Counted from the stretch's first letter, positions 1 to 5,542 are shown. The stretch: DNA of 5,542 nucleotides from Methylobacteriaceae bacterium (GCA_031272615.1 JAISTL010000302.1:1-5542), one strand, 5' to 3'. A program made the numbers and translations. The notes: a model not told the origin generated them from the letters alone.

Positions 1-14
1 GTTGTTTTATTCCA

Positions 15-94
15 CGTTCGGGCATATTTCGCGTATTGCAGCGGTCGACAGTGGCGCTGCGGTAAGCGGTTTTCGTTTGATTATGCCCTGAACG
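15..94 (+). promoter_or_regulatory. Structured RNA leader or small RNA upstream of the aminotransferase gene
   Basis: Two nested helices can be drawn by eye. The outer one pairs 15-26 (CGTTCGGGCATA) with 82-94, giving 12 base pairs and one bulged T at 89. The inner one pairs 30-43 with 55-68, about 13 pairs including two G-U wobbles and one G-A mismatch, with an 11-base loop at 44-54. A short GGAA/TTCC hairpin (103-115) and an intrinsic terminator (116-149) follow. The terminator ends 61 bases before the aminotransferase start codon and I see no convincing promoter in between. The segment may therefore be a terminator-type leader, with transcription from outside the window reading into the gene. 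It could equally be an independent small RNA or the 3' end of an upstream transcript. I recognise no known riboswitch core, SRP RNA loop or 6S RNA signature. Confidence 0.4.
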
Positions 95-115
95 GGATGA
101 AAGGAACGATATTCC

Positions 116-149
116 AAACCCCCGCGGGCACGTCCTTCGGGGGTTTTTT
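116..149 (+). terminator. Rho-independent terminator
   Basis: AAACCCCCG (116-124) pairs perfectly with CGGGGGTTT (138-146) around a 13-base loop, and a run of six Ts (144-149) follows. This is a classic intrinsic terminator on the + strand. The A-tract at 116-118 makes it a weaker candidate on the - strand as well. It ends either the structured RNA just upstream or a gene to the left of the window. Because it lies so close before the next start codon, it may also work as an attenuator. Confidence 0.8.
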
Positions 150-210
150 ACCGTGTGTGGCCTGCATCGCTTCGACATGCGACCAAAACCAAAAATGATA
201 AGAGGATACC

Positions 211-1395
211 ATGGCCCTGACACTCGCGACCCGGATGAGCCACTTGGAGGCTTCGGAAATCCGTGAAATATTGAAACTCACCGCCCGCCCGGAGGTCATT
301 TCCTTCGCCGGCGGTCTTCCCGCTCCCGAGCTGTTCCCCATCGAGGAGATCAAGGAAGCCGGCCGCCTGGTGCTGGAGGAAGCCGGGGCATCGGCGCTGC
401 AATACACCACCACCGAAGGGTTGGCAGCCTTGCGGGCATGGATTTCCGAGCGCATGAACCGGCGGGTCGGCACGCACTACACCGCCGACCAGGTGCTCAT
501 CACCAGCGGGTCGCAGCAGGCCATCGATCTTTCCGGCAAGGTGTTCCTCGATGAGGGCGACGTGGTGGTGTGCGAAAGCCCGACCTATCTCGCCGCCATT
601 TCCGCGTTCAAGGCCTACGCTTGCGCCTTCGCCGAAGTGGAAACCGATGACGACGGCATGGTGATGGAAGACCTGGAGCGGGTGCTCAAGACCACCAAAA
701 ACTGCCGGATCATTTATACGGTGCCCAATTTCCAGAACCCGACGGGGCGCACATGGTCGACGGAACGGCGCAAGCGCCTGGCCGAACTGGCGGCGGAGTA
801 TCAGGTTGCGGTGCTGGAGGACGACCCCTACGGCGAGCTGCGCTTCGAGGGTGACTTCCTGCCGTCGGTGAAATCCTTCGACGAGGCGGGAGTCGTGCTC
901 TCGCTGGGGACATTCTCCAAGATTCTCTGCCCCGGCATGCGCATAGCGTGGATTGCCGGCGACGCCGAGCTGATTCGCCAATATGTGCTGGTCAAGCAGG
1001 GGACTGACCTGCAGTGCAACACCATGGCGCAGATGGAAATCGTCAAATATCTGGAGCGGAATGACATCGAAGCCCACATCGCCCGCATCCGTGAAACCTA
1101 CAAGCGCCGCTGCCACCTGATGCTGAAATGCCTGGGAGAGGAACTGCCCGGCAATATGGCGACCTTCACCCGACCCCAGGGCGGCTTGTTCGTGTGGGTT
1201 GAACTGCCCCCGGACATCAACGCCCGCGACCTGCTGCTGAAGTGCCTGGAACAGAATGTCGCCTTTGTGCCCGGCGGCGCCTTCTTCCCCAATTCCCGGA
1301 AGGAAAACACGTTCCGCATGAATTTCTCCAACATGCCGGAGGAGCGGATCATCGAGGGCGTCCGGCGACTCGGCGTGGCACTGCGCACGATGTAA
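211..1395 (+). CDS. PLP-dependent class I/II aminotransferase, LysN/2-aminoadipate type
   Basis: This is a complete 394-residue fold-type I PLP enzyme that should transfer an amino group between an amino acid and a 2-oxo acid in the cytoplasm. Visible family marks are the N-terminal substrate segment ISFAGGLPAPELFP, the GSQQAIDL cofactor-phosphate motif, NPTG with Asn176, EDDPYGELRF with Asp204 (pyridine nitrogen) and Tyr207, the Schiff-base lysine Lys237 in GTFSKILCPGMR, and the carboxylate-binding Arg369 in FRMNFSN. No catalytic residue appears missing. The length fits stand-alone enzymes related to 2-aminoadipate aminotransferase LysN. The GntR-type DNA-binding domain of MocR regulators is absent. 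AAGAGG at 200-205 is well spaced before the ATG and fixes the start. The exact substrate cannot be read from sequence: aminoadipate, branched-chain and aromatic amino acids are all possible. The gene stands alone, with no downstream partner. Confidence 0.93.
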   Translation: MALTLATRMSHLEASEIREILKLTARPEVISFAGGLPAPELFPIEEIKEAGRLVLEEAGASALQYTTTEGLAALRAWISERMNRRVGTHYTADQVLITSGSQQAIDLSGKVFLDEGDVVVCESPTYLAAISAFKAYACAFAEVETDDDGMVMEDLERVLKTTKNCRIIYTVPNFQNPTGRTWSTERRKRLAELAAEYQVAVLEDDPYGELRFEGDFLPSVKSFDEAGVVLSLGTFSKILCPGMRIAWIAGDAELIRQYVLVKQGTDLQCNTMAQMEIVKYLERNDIEAHIARIRETYKRRCHLMLKCLGEELPGNMATFTRPQGGLFVWVELPPDINARDLLLKCLEQNVAFVPGGAFFPNSRKENTFRMNFSNMPEERIIEGVRRLGVALRTM

Positions 1396-1884
1396 CGGTT
1401 CGGGGGCCGCCCTTCAGCCGAACGGCAAGAGCCGGCGGGTGACTCCTGAGTCGCGTGACGGCGTTATCCACATCCTGCCGGAACGGCGATGAAACGCCGC
1501 CCTCCCCTTCGGCATCAATCCGGCTTGGAAACAGCAGCGGTTTTCGAGTTACCAATTATTAATTTCAGGGCAACTCTTCCATAATTTCAACACATTGTTA
1601 ATCTATGGTCCGCTAAATACGTGATAACAAGAACGACACTTCAAGAGAGTTTCCCAATGCTGTGCCGCGCCGGTGCCGTGCACCGAAAGATATCTGGTGG
1701 TTTCCGCCGTCGGGCATCGTCGATTCCGGCGCATGTCAATGTCGCGTCCGCACGTATTGAGCGTTTTTCTTCTCTTTCACCCCTTCACGAAAATGTGTCC
1801 GCTCGCCGGTGGTTCCGTTCACCCGGGCGCACGTTCGATGTCGGGCGCATGAACACTGTTCAGCATTTCAACGAGATTCCCTAT
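1396..1884. other. Intergenic stretch without a convincing gene
   Basis: After the aminotransferase stop codon there is a weak hairpin, GTTCGG (1398-1403) with CCGAAC (1418-1423), but no T-run, so no clear intrinsic terminator. A DnaA-box word lies at 1464-1472. Positions 1545-1620 are AT-rich. Positions 1640-1860 are GC-rich and open in one + frame, either from GTG 1621 or from ATG 1657, which has an AGAGAG-like site 8 bases upstream. That frame would end at 1947 with at most 108 residues. Its product is rich in Ser and Arg with no recognisable domain, and it runs through the RNA hairpin at 1885-1919, so I do not call it a gene. A decayed gene or the 5' part of a longer RNA would also fit. 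Confidence 0.5.
1464..1472 (+). other. Consensus DnaA-box word
   Basis: TTATCCACA matches the classical DnaA-box consensus exactly. Only one perfect copy is visible. Looser matches (TTGTCCACC at 2166-2174 and, on the other strand, TGTGGAAAT at 2528-2536) each have two mismatches. A single 9-mer arises by chance at a few percent in a window of this size, so the site is recorded without claiming an origin of replication. Confidence 0.3.
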
Positions 1885-2008
1885 CGGCTCACGGGAAAGG
1901 GCAGTTTCCTTGTGAGCCGTTCAAGCGAGCCGCACGGTAGTACCTGAGAATCCTGTCAAGCGGTTTGCTCCGACCACCGGATCACGCAAGTGGTCCGGTG
2001 GTTTTTTT
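1885..2008 (+). ncRNA. RNA-like module, copy A (hairpin, linker, terminator)
   Basis: The 5' hairpin pairs CGGCTCAC (1885-1892) with GTGAGCCG (1912-1919), then GGAAA (1894-1898) with TTTCC (1905-1909), leaving loop GGGCAG (1899-1904). A linker follows with the words GTTCAAGCG and CCTGAGA, then a strong terminator at 1974-2008. The same order, loop and terminator sequence recur at 2819-2944. The 13 bases AAGGGCAGTTTCC are identical in both copies, while the outer stem differs in sequence but remains paired. This suggests a small RNA of about 125 bases or more, made on the + strand. I found no clear promoter for this copy, so its true 5' end is uncertain and could lie well upstream of 1885. I do not recognise the family. 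A cis-acting element is less likely because no gene follows for more than 1 kb. Confidence 0.5.
1974..2008 (+). terminator. Rho-independent terminator of RNA copy A
   Basis: CCACCGGA (1974-1981) pairs with TCCGGTGG (1994-2001). The stem continues inward through a T-G wobble and CAC/GTG to a GCAA tetraloop, about 12 pairs in all. Seven Ts follow at 2002-2008. It closely resembles the terminator at 2906-2944 and is too strong to be incidental. Confidence 0.85.
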
Positions 2009-2068
2009 GTGTTCGACCGGAAGCCATGCCGTGAACAGGGAACAACCGCGGCGCATTCTCCGGAAACG

Positions 2069-2173
2069 AAGGACGTGGTGGACACGGTGGACACGGTGGA
2101 CACAGTGGACATTTTGCGGGGAACAGTTTCGTCCACGACGTCCACCAAGTCCACCAAGTCCACCCTTGTCCAC
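2069..2173. repeat. Inverted array of 9-bp GTGGAC / GTCCAC units
   Basis: The left arm carries GTGGAC at 2078, 2087, 2096 and 2105, exactly 9 bp apart with spacers ACG, ACG and ACA, preceded by a degenerate in-phase AAGGAC at 2069. The right arm carries the reverse complement GTCCAC at 2131, 2140, 2149, 2158 and 2168, with spacers GAC, CAA, CAA and CCTT. The 20-base centre (2111-2130) is unrelated to the repeat. The arms can pair as four 6-bp helices separated by 3x3 internal loops. Alternatively, the hexamers may be protein-binding sites facing each other. Every frame through the array gives low-complexity peptide, so it is not coding. Confidence 0.85.
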
Positions 2174-2320
2174 CAAAAATTTTGTCGGATGGCGGTTCAG
2201 TTTTCATACCCCCAACCCTGAACGGTTGAGGGCCGGGTCGACCCGCTTCAGGCATGTCATTAACGCATACCTAACATGCAAATAAAGTATAATTTACATA
2301 GAACTGTGTAATTTTAACGT

Positions 2321-2410
2321 TTTATATCAAAATTCCTATGTAAATACTGTAAAGTGTGATAATTTATATCAAATTGTATCAATGTGTGTCAAATAACTCC
2401 TTGATATAAA
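2321..2410. repeat. AT-rich cluster of TTTATATCAA sites and 10-bp iterons
   Basis: The 10-mer TTTATATCAA occurs exactly at 2321-2330 and 2363-2372, and as its reverse complement TTGATATAAA at 2401-2410. Start-to-start distances are 42 and 38 bp, close to four helical turns. From 2365 three related units, TATATCAAAT, TGTATCAATG and TGTGTCAAAT, follow each other with an exact 10-bp period. TGTAAA is also repeated 9 bp apart at 2339 and 2348. Spacing on one face of the helix suggests cooperative protein binding, such as an operator or nucleoid-protein region. The motif resembles the ATCAA half of FNR or IHF sites but completes neither consensus. Low base complexity makes some repetition expected, so the phasing is the stronger argument. 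Confidence 0.55.
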
Positions 2411-2428
2411 AACCATAAACACTATCTT
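2401..2428 (+). promoter_or_regulatory. Possible sigma-70-type promoter
   Basis: TTGATA (2401-2406) and TATCTT (2423-2428) are separated by 16 bp. The -35 matches five of six consensus bases and the -10 four of six. The -35 lies inside the third, inverted TTTATATCAA site, so binding at that cluster could block or help polymerase. A transcript would start near 2435 and meet no clear gene before the terminator at 2906-2944. In AT-rich DNA such matches are common, hence the low confidence. Confidence 0.3.
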
Positions 2429-2742
2429 CTGTTCTGGAAATACTGATTGAACGAAGGGAACCAATTCTGCAGCGCCATGCCGACCGGTCAAATTTCTTCA
2501 TTTGATGCGGCGTTATTGGCAAGACCTTGTGGAAATATTATGTTTTCATAAGGCCCAGCCACCAGCGGTCAGCAGCGACGATACGGGAAAATGACCGTGA
2601 AATACGGTTGTCATCTCTCCGTCGCCCGGTCGGGACGGCGATGCGGAACCTGTCACCCTGAGTTTCAATCCGGTTTCCGGTTTCAAATAACTTCGAAAAC
2701 ATGACTATACATTACAATACAAAAAGACTCCTGCTTAATAAC
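2429..2742. other. Intergenic stretch without a recognised gene
   Basis: I see no supported protein or RNA gene here. A 24-codon open frame (2477-2551) lacks a well-placed ribosome-binding site and resembles nothing I know. Around 2622-2641 CCGTC and GACGG can pair around a partly paired interior, but no T-run follows, so this is not a terminator. Positions 2690-2742 are AT-rich and lead into the promoter candidate for RNA copy B. Confidence 0.5.
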
Positions 2743-2771
2743 TTGAACTTTGCTTCCGGATTTCCCATAGT
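2743..2771 (+). promoter_or_regulatory. Promoter candidate for RNA copy B
   Basis: TTGAAC (2743-2748) and CATAGT (2766-2771) are separated by the ideal 17 bp. The -35 matches five of six consensus bases and the -10 four of six. Transcription would begin near 2778 and end at the T-run at 2944, giving an RNA of about 167 bases with no intervening gene. The agreement between promoter position and RNA module is the main support. Confidence 0.45.
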
Positions 2772-2777
2772 CCGAAT

Positions 2778-2944
2778 AATACACCGGGCCTCTTAATCCA
2801 CGAGGCAGGGCTCAACCAAACGGTCCCCGGGAAGGGCAGTTTCCCCCGGATCGTTCCAGCGGATGAAAGCGCGGCCTCTGAGAGCTGTTCTCCAGTCCGT
2901 TTCCCGGCCACCGAACCGCCGCAGCGGTCCGGTGGCCTTTTTTT
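2778..2944 (+). ncRNA. RNA-like module, copy B (hairpins, linker, terminator)
   Basis: The predicted RNA starts with a small hairpin, GCCTC (2788-2792) with GAGGC (2802-2806). The core hairpin follows: AACGGTCC (2819-2826) pairs with GGATCGTT (2848-2855) including one G-U, a CC/CC internal loop comes next, then GGGAA (2829-2833) with TTCCC (2841-2845) around GGGCAGT. The linker shares GTTC-AGCG, CTGAGA and CCGTTT words with copy A, and the terminator is nearly the same. The 5' end is set only by the promoter guess. The homologous part is 2819-2944. Copy B lies 164 bases before topA, so it could be a leader regulating topA, but copy A, with no gene behind it, argues for an independent small RNA. 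The family is not recognised. Confidence 0.5.
2906..2944 (+). terminator. Rho-independent terminator of RNA copy B
   Basis: GGCCACCG (2906-2913) pairs with CGGTGGCC (2930-2937). After one A-C mismatch the stem continues as ACCGC/GCGGT around loop CGCA. Seven Ts follow at 2938-2944. It shares GGTCCGGTGG and CCACCG with the terminator of copy A. It should isolate topA from upstream transcription, so topA needs its own promoter or read-through. Confidence 0.85.
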
Positions 2945-3008
2945 CGGTCTCCGGAAAAGCTGCTGATTTTCCCGCATTTTCTCGGACGGTCCCGACCCGT
3001 CGTCAAAA

Positions 3009-3089
3009 ATGGCGTTTGACTTATCGGACTTTCTGCCGCAAAACACCGCCGACCATATCCGTGAAGACGCCGTCTTCAGCGGGGAGTAA
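3009..3089 (+). CDS. Possible 26-codon small ORF before topA
   Basis: An open frame from ATG 3009 to TAA 3087-3089 begins MAFDLSDFLP and ends 19 bases before topA. Its codons favour G or C in the third position, like the real genes here, and the product is acidic. Against it, there is no Shine-Dalgarno sequence before the ATG and the only promoter candidate lies inside the frame. I recognise no family. It might be a leader peptide coupled to topA, a gene remnant, or chance. The frame is open upstream back to 2967, after a TGA at 2964. Confidence 0.2.
   Translation: MAFDLSDFLPQNTADHIREDAVFSGE
3016..3044 (+). promoter_or_regulatory. Weak promoter candidate for topA
   Basis: TTGACT (3016-3021) is a good -35 match. 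With 17 bp spacing the -10 would be CAAAAC (3039-3044), which is poor. It is the best candidate between the terminator at 2944 and topA. A transcript would carry a leader of about 60 bases that includes the palindrome at 3062-3078. Confidence 0.3.
3062..3078. promoter_or_regulatory. 17-bp palindrome in the topA leader
   Basis: TGAAGACG (3062-3069) and CGTCTTCA (3071-3078) are perfect inverted arms around one C. As DNA it would suit a dimeric repressor. As RNA it would fold as a 6-bp hairpin (TGAAGA/TCTTCA) with loop CGCCG. No T-run follows, so it is not a terminator. It lies 30 bases before the topA start codon, where it could affect transcription or translation initiation. Confidence 0.35.
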
Positions 3090-3108
3090 TCATTTTTCGT
3101 GGTGGTTT

Positions 3109-5542
3109 ATGAAACTTCTCATCGTCGAATCTCCTGCCAAAGCCAAGACGATCAACAAGTATCTCGGGCCGGGCTATCAGGTCGTCGCCAGTTTCGGTCA
3201 CATCCGCGATTTACCGGCCAAAAAAGGGTCGGTCGATCCGGAGCATGATTTTGCCATGACCTGGCAGATCGAACCGCGGGGCGCCAAACACGTCAGCGAA
3301 ATCGCCCGGGCCGTCAAAGACGCCGACAAACTGATTCTTGCCACCGACCCGGATCGCGAGGGCGAAGCCATATCATGGCATGTGGTCGATGTGCTGACCG
3401 CCAGGAAGCTGCTCAAAACCATCCCGGTGGAACGCGTCACGTTCAACGCCATCACGAAGGACGCGGTGCAGGCGGCCATGGCGGCGCCGCGGCAGATCGA
3501 CCAGTCCCTGGTGGATGCCTATTTGGCGCGCCGGGCGCTGGATTATCTCGTGGGGTTCACGCTGTCGCCGGTGCTGTGGCGCAAGCTGCCGGGCGCCCGC
3601 TCGGCCGGGCGGGTGCAATCGGTGGCCCTGAGGCTGGTCTGTGACCGCGAGCGGGAAATCGAAACCTTCAAGCCGCAGGAATACTGGTCAATCATCGCGC
3701 ATCTGGCCACCAAAGACGATGCCGCGTTCGACGCCCGCCTTGTCGGCGCCGACGGCAAAAAAATCCAGCGGCTCTCCATCGGCTCCGGCGAGGAGGCGGC
3801 CGGCTTCAAGCGGGACCTGGAACTGGCCACCTTCACGGTGGCCTCCGTGGAAGCCAAACCGGCCAAACGCCATCCGTCGCCGCCGTTCACCACATCGACC
3901 CTGCAGCAGGAAGCCTCGCGCAAGCTGGGGTTCGCCCCGGCGCAGACCATGCGCGTCGCCCAGCGTCTCTACGAGGGCGTCAGCCTCGGCGGCGAGACCG
4001 TGGGGCTCATCACCTATATGCGGACCGACGGCGTCGATATGGCGCCGGAAGCGGTGCGCCGCGCCCGCGATATCATCGTTCAGGAATACGGCGAACGTTA
4101 CCTGCCGCAGGTTCCGCGCCGCTACACGGCGAAAGCCAAGAACGCCCAGGAGGCGCACGAGGCCATCCGCCCCACCGATATCGGCCGTCTGCCCAAAGCC
4201 GTTGCCCGCTTTCTCGAACCGGAACAGGCCAAACTGTATGAGCTCATCTGGCTGAGGACGGTGGCGAGCCAGATGGAATCAGCCGAATACGAACGCACCA
4301 CCGTGGAAATCACCGCGGCGGTCGGGCCCCGGACTCTCGATTTGCGCGCCGTCGGCCAGGTGATCCGCTTTGACGGCTTTCTCACCCTCTATCAGGAAGG
4401 CCGGGATGACGGCGAAGACGAGGAAAACCGCCGTCTGCCGCCGATGGCCGCCGGAGACCCGCTGACCCGCAAGGGCATTTCCGCCGACAAGCATTTTACC
4501 GAACCGCCGCCCCGCTATTCCGAGGCGAGCCTGGTCAAGCGCATGGAGGAACTGGGCATCGGCCGCCCGTCCACCTACGCCTCCATTCTGGCGGTGTTGC
4601 GCGACCGGGACTATGTCCGCCTGGAAAAGAAGAAGCTCTACGCCAACAATATCGGCATGATCGTCACGGCGTTCCTGGAGAATTTCTTCAAGCACTATGT
4701 GGAATATGATTTCACCGCCGACCTCGAAGAGCAACTCGACCGGATCTCCAACGGCGAGATTCCGTGGAAGCGGGTGTTGAGCGCCTTCTGGACGGATTTC
4801 ATCGCCGCCGTGAACGGAACCTCCGAGCTGAGAGTCGCCGATGTGCTGGATGTGCTCAACGAGTTTCTGGCGCCGCACATCTTTCCGCCGAAGGCCGACG
4901 GCTCCGACCCGCGCGCCTGCCCGCTGTGCGGCGACGGCAGGCTGTCATTGAAACTGGGGAAATACGGCGCCTTCGTTGGCTGCTCCAATTATCCCGACTG
5001 CAACTTTACCCGCCAGCTCAGCACCGGTGAAACCCGGGACGCCGGCGAGACCCCGGCGGGAAACACCGAGCTCGGGACCGACCCGGAAACCAATCTCGCG
5101 GTGTCTTTGCGCGACGGACGCTTCGGCCCCTTCGTGCAGCTCGGCAACGACAAGAAGCCGAAACGCGCGTCCCTTCCCAAGGGCATGAAGCCGGAGCAGG
5201 TGACGCTGGAGATCGCCCTGAAACTGTTGTCGCTGCCGCGGGAAGTCGCCCGGCATCCGGAAACCGGAGAACCGATCAGGGCCGGCATCGGCAGATACGG
5301 CCCCTATCTGCAGCACGGCAAGACCTACGCCAACCTCGAGGCCGACGATGATGTTCTGGAAATCGGCGGCAACCGCGCCATCGACCTCATCGTCGCCAAG
5401 GAAAGCGGAGTGCGCCTTCCGCGCGGCAAACGCGAGCCGGTCCCGGCGCGGGTGCTGGGCGCCGACCCGGAAACCGGCGCTGAACTCTCGGTGAAGGACG
5501 GGCGCTACGGCCCTTATGTCACCGACGGCAAGACCAACGCCA
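3109..5542 (+). CDS. topA: DNA topoisomerase I (type IA), 3' end beyond the window
   Basis: TopA relaxes negatively supercoiled DNA by cutting one strand through a tyrosine-DNA link. The TOPRIM domain opens with MKLLIVESPAKAKT (Glu7) and holds the metal-binding DPDREGE (Asp80, Asp82, Glu84). SAGRVQSVALR follows. The catalytic Tyr303 lies in GLITYMRTDG, with Arg305 beside it, then AHEAIRPT (His350) and GIGRPSTYAS (483-492). One zinc finger uses Cys604, Cys607, Cys625 and Cys631. C-terminal repeats begin with GRFGPFV (671), GRYGPYL (729) and GRYGPYV (799). All catalytic residues are present. The frame is open to the window end, giving 811 codons; relatives run to roughly 850-900 residues, so only the tail is missing. 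The ATG at 3109 gives the canonical N-terminus. An in-frame GTG at 3061 is less likely. The ribosome-binding site is weak (GGTGG, 3101-3105). Confidence 0.97.
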   Translation, partial: MKLLIVESPAKAKTINKYLGPGYQVVASFGHIRDLPAKKGSVDPEHDFAMTWQIEPRGAKHVSEIARAVKDADKLILATDPDREGEAISWHVVDVLTARKLLKTIPVERVTFNAITKDAVQAAMAAPRQIDQSLVDAYLARRALDYLVGFTLSPVLWRKLPGARSAGRVQSVALRLVCDREREIETFKPQEYWSIIAHLATKDDAAFDARLVGADGKKIQRLSIGSGEEAAGFKRDLELATFTVASVEAKPAKRHPSPPFTTSTLQQEASRKLGFAPAQTMRVAQRLYEGVSLGGETVGLITYMRTDGVDMAPEAVRRARDIIVQEYGERYLPQVPRRYTAKAKNAQEAHEAIRPTDIGRLPKAVARFLEPEQAKLYELIWLRTVASQMESAEYERTTVEITAAVGPRTLDLRAVGQVIRFDGFLTLYQEGRDDGEDEENRRLPPMAAGDPLTRKGISADKHFTEPPPRYSEASLVKRMEELGIGRPSTYASILAVLRDRDYVRLEKKKLYANNIGMIVTAFLENFFKHYVEYDFTADLEEQLDRISNGEIPWKRVLSAFWTDFIAAVNGTSELRVADVLDVLNEFLAPHIFPPKADGSDPRACPLCGDGRLSLKLGKYGAFVGCSNYPDCNFTRQLSTGETRDAGETPAGNTELGTDPETNLAVSLRDGRFGPFVQLGNDKKPKRASLPKGMKPEQVTLEIALKLLSLPREVARHPETGEPIRAGIGRYGPYLQHGKTYANLEADDDVLEIGGNRAIDLIVAKESGVRLPRGKREPVPARVLGADPETGAELSVKDGRYGPYVTDGKTNA

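Noticed and set aside
148..1116. A 322-residue open frame on the - strand
   Set aside because: It lies entirely across the aminotransferase gene and its upstream region, has no recognisable domain, and is expected from strong G/C third-position bias in the real gene.
1621..1947. A frame of up to 108 residues upstream of RNA copy A
   Set aside because: It has low-information Ser/Arg-rich sequence and no family. It runs into the paired hairpin of the RNA module, although the ATG at 1657 has a passable ribosome-binding site.
1941..1955. CTGAGA in both RNA modules as a TPP riboswitch signature
   Set aside because: The rest of the TPP element, including the ACCTGATC and GCGTAGGGAA boxes, is missing in both copies.
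2069..2173. CRISPR array
   Set aside because: The 9-bp period with 3-base spacers is far too short for CRISPR repeats and spacers, and no cas gene is present.
2213..2252. Hairpins CAACC/GGTTG and CCTGAA/TTCAGG
   Set aside because: Their stems are short and mutually exclusive and no T-run follows, so I see no terminator or clear function.
1965..2285. Several frames through the GTGGAC array on both strands
   Set aside because: They give only low-complexity peptides from the 9-bp repeat and overlap the strong terminator at 1974-2008.
2477..2551. A 24-codon frame downstream of the phased sites
   Set aside because: It has no properly spaced ribosome-binding site and no recognisable product; a frame this short is expected by chance.
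3641..4255. A 204-residue + frame and a 156-residue - frame (3688-4158) inside topA
   Set aside because: Both overlap conserved TopA sequence including the catalytic tyrosine region. Their products are Arg/Pro/Ser-rich or domain-free, typical of shadow frames.
4279..4878. A 199-residue open frame on the - strand
   Set aside because: It is antisense to the conserved TopA core, with no independent ribosome-binding site or known domain.

Overview
The window looks like part of an alphaproteobacterial chromosome. The evidence is a TopA protein of alphaproteobacterial type: one four-cysteine zinc finger followed by GRYGPYV-type C-terminal repeats. Its coding DNA is GC-rich with strong G/C third-position bias, while the intergenic DNA is patchy and partly AT-rich. 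Placement below class level is not supported.

Layout. Positions 1-149 hold a strongly self-complementary segment followed by an intrinsic terminator, probably an RNA leader or a small RNA. Positions 211-1395 encode a complete PLP-dependent class I/II aminotransferase of the LysN/2-aminoadipate type. From 1396 to 3108 lies an unusually long stretch, about 1.7 kb, with no convincing protein gene. The last part, 3109 to the window end, is topA (DNA topoisomerase I), cut by the window edge after 811 codons.

The gap is the notable part. It contains two diverged copies of one RNA-like module (1885-2008 and about 2778-2944). Each has a hairpin with the same GGGCAG loop on a GGGAA/TTTCC apical stem, a linker with shared short words, and a strong intrinsic terminator built on CCACCG...GGTCCGGTGG plus seven Ts. 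The outer stems differ in sequence but stay paired, which suggests the RNA fold is conserved. Between the copies lie an inverted array of 9-bp GTGGAC/GTCCAC units (2069-2173) and an AT-rich cluster of phased TTTATATCAA sites (2321-2410) overlapping a possible promoter. A consensus DnaA-box word lies at 1464-1472. Just before topA are a weak promoter candidate, a 26-codon small ORF and a 17-bp palindrome.

Nothing in the sequence links the two protein genes functionally: one is amino-acid metabolism, the other controls DNA supercoiling. The working picture is two housekeeping genes separated by a regulatory/RNA locus of unknown function. RNA, binding-site and promoter calls come from reading base pairing and motifs by eye, with no folding or database search.
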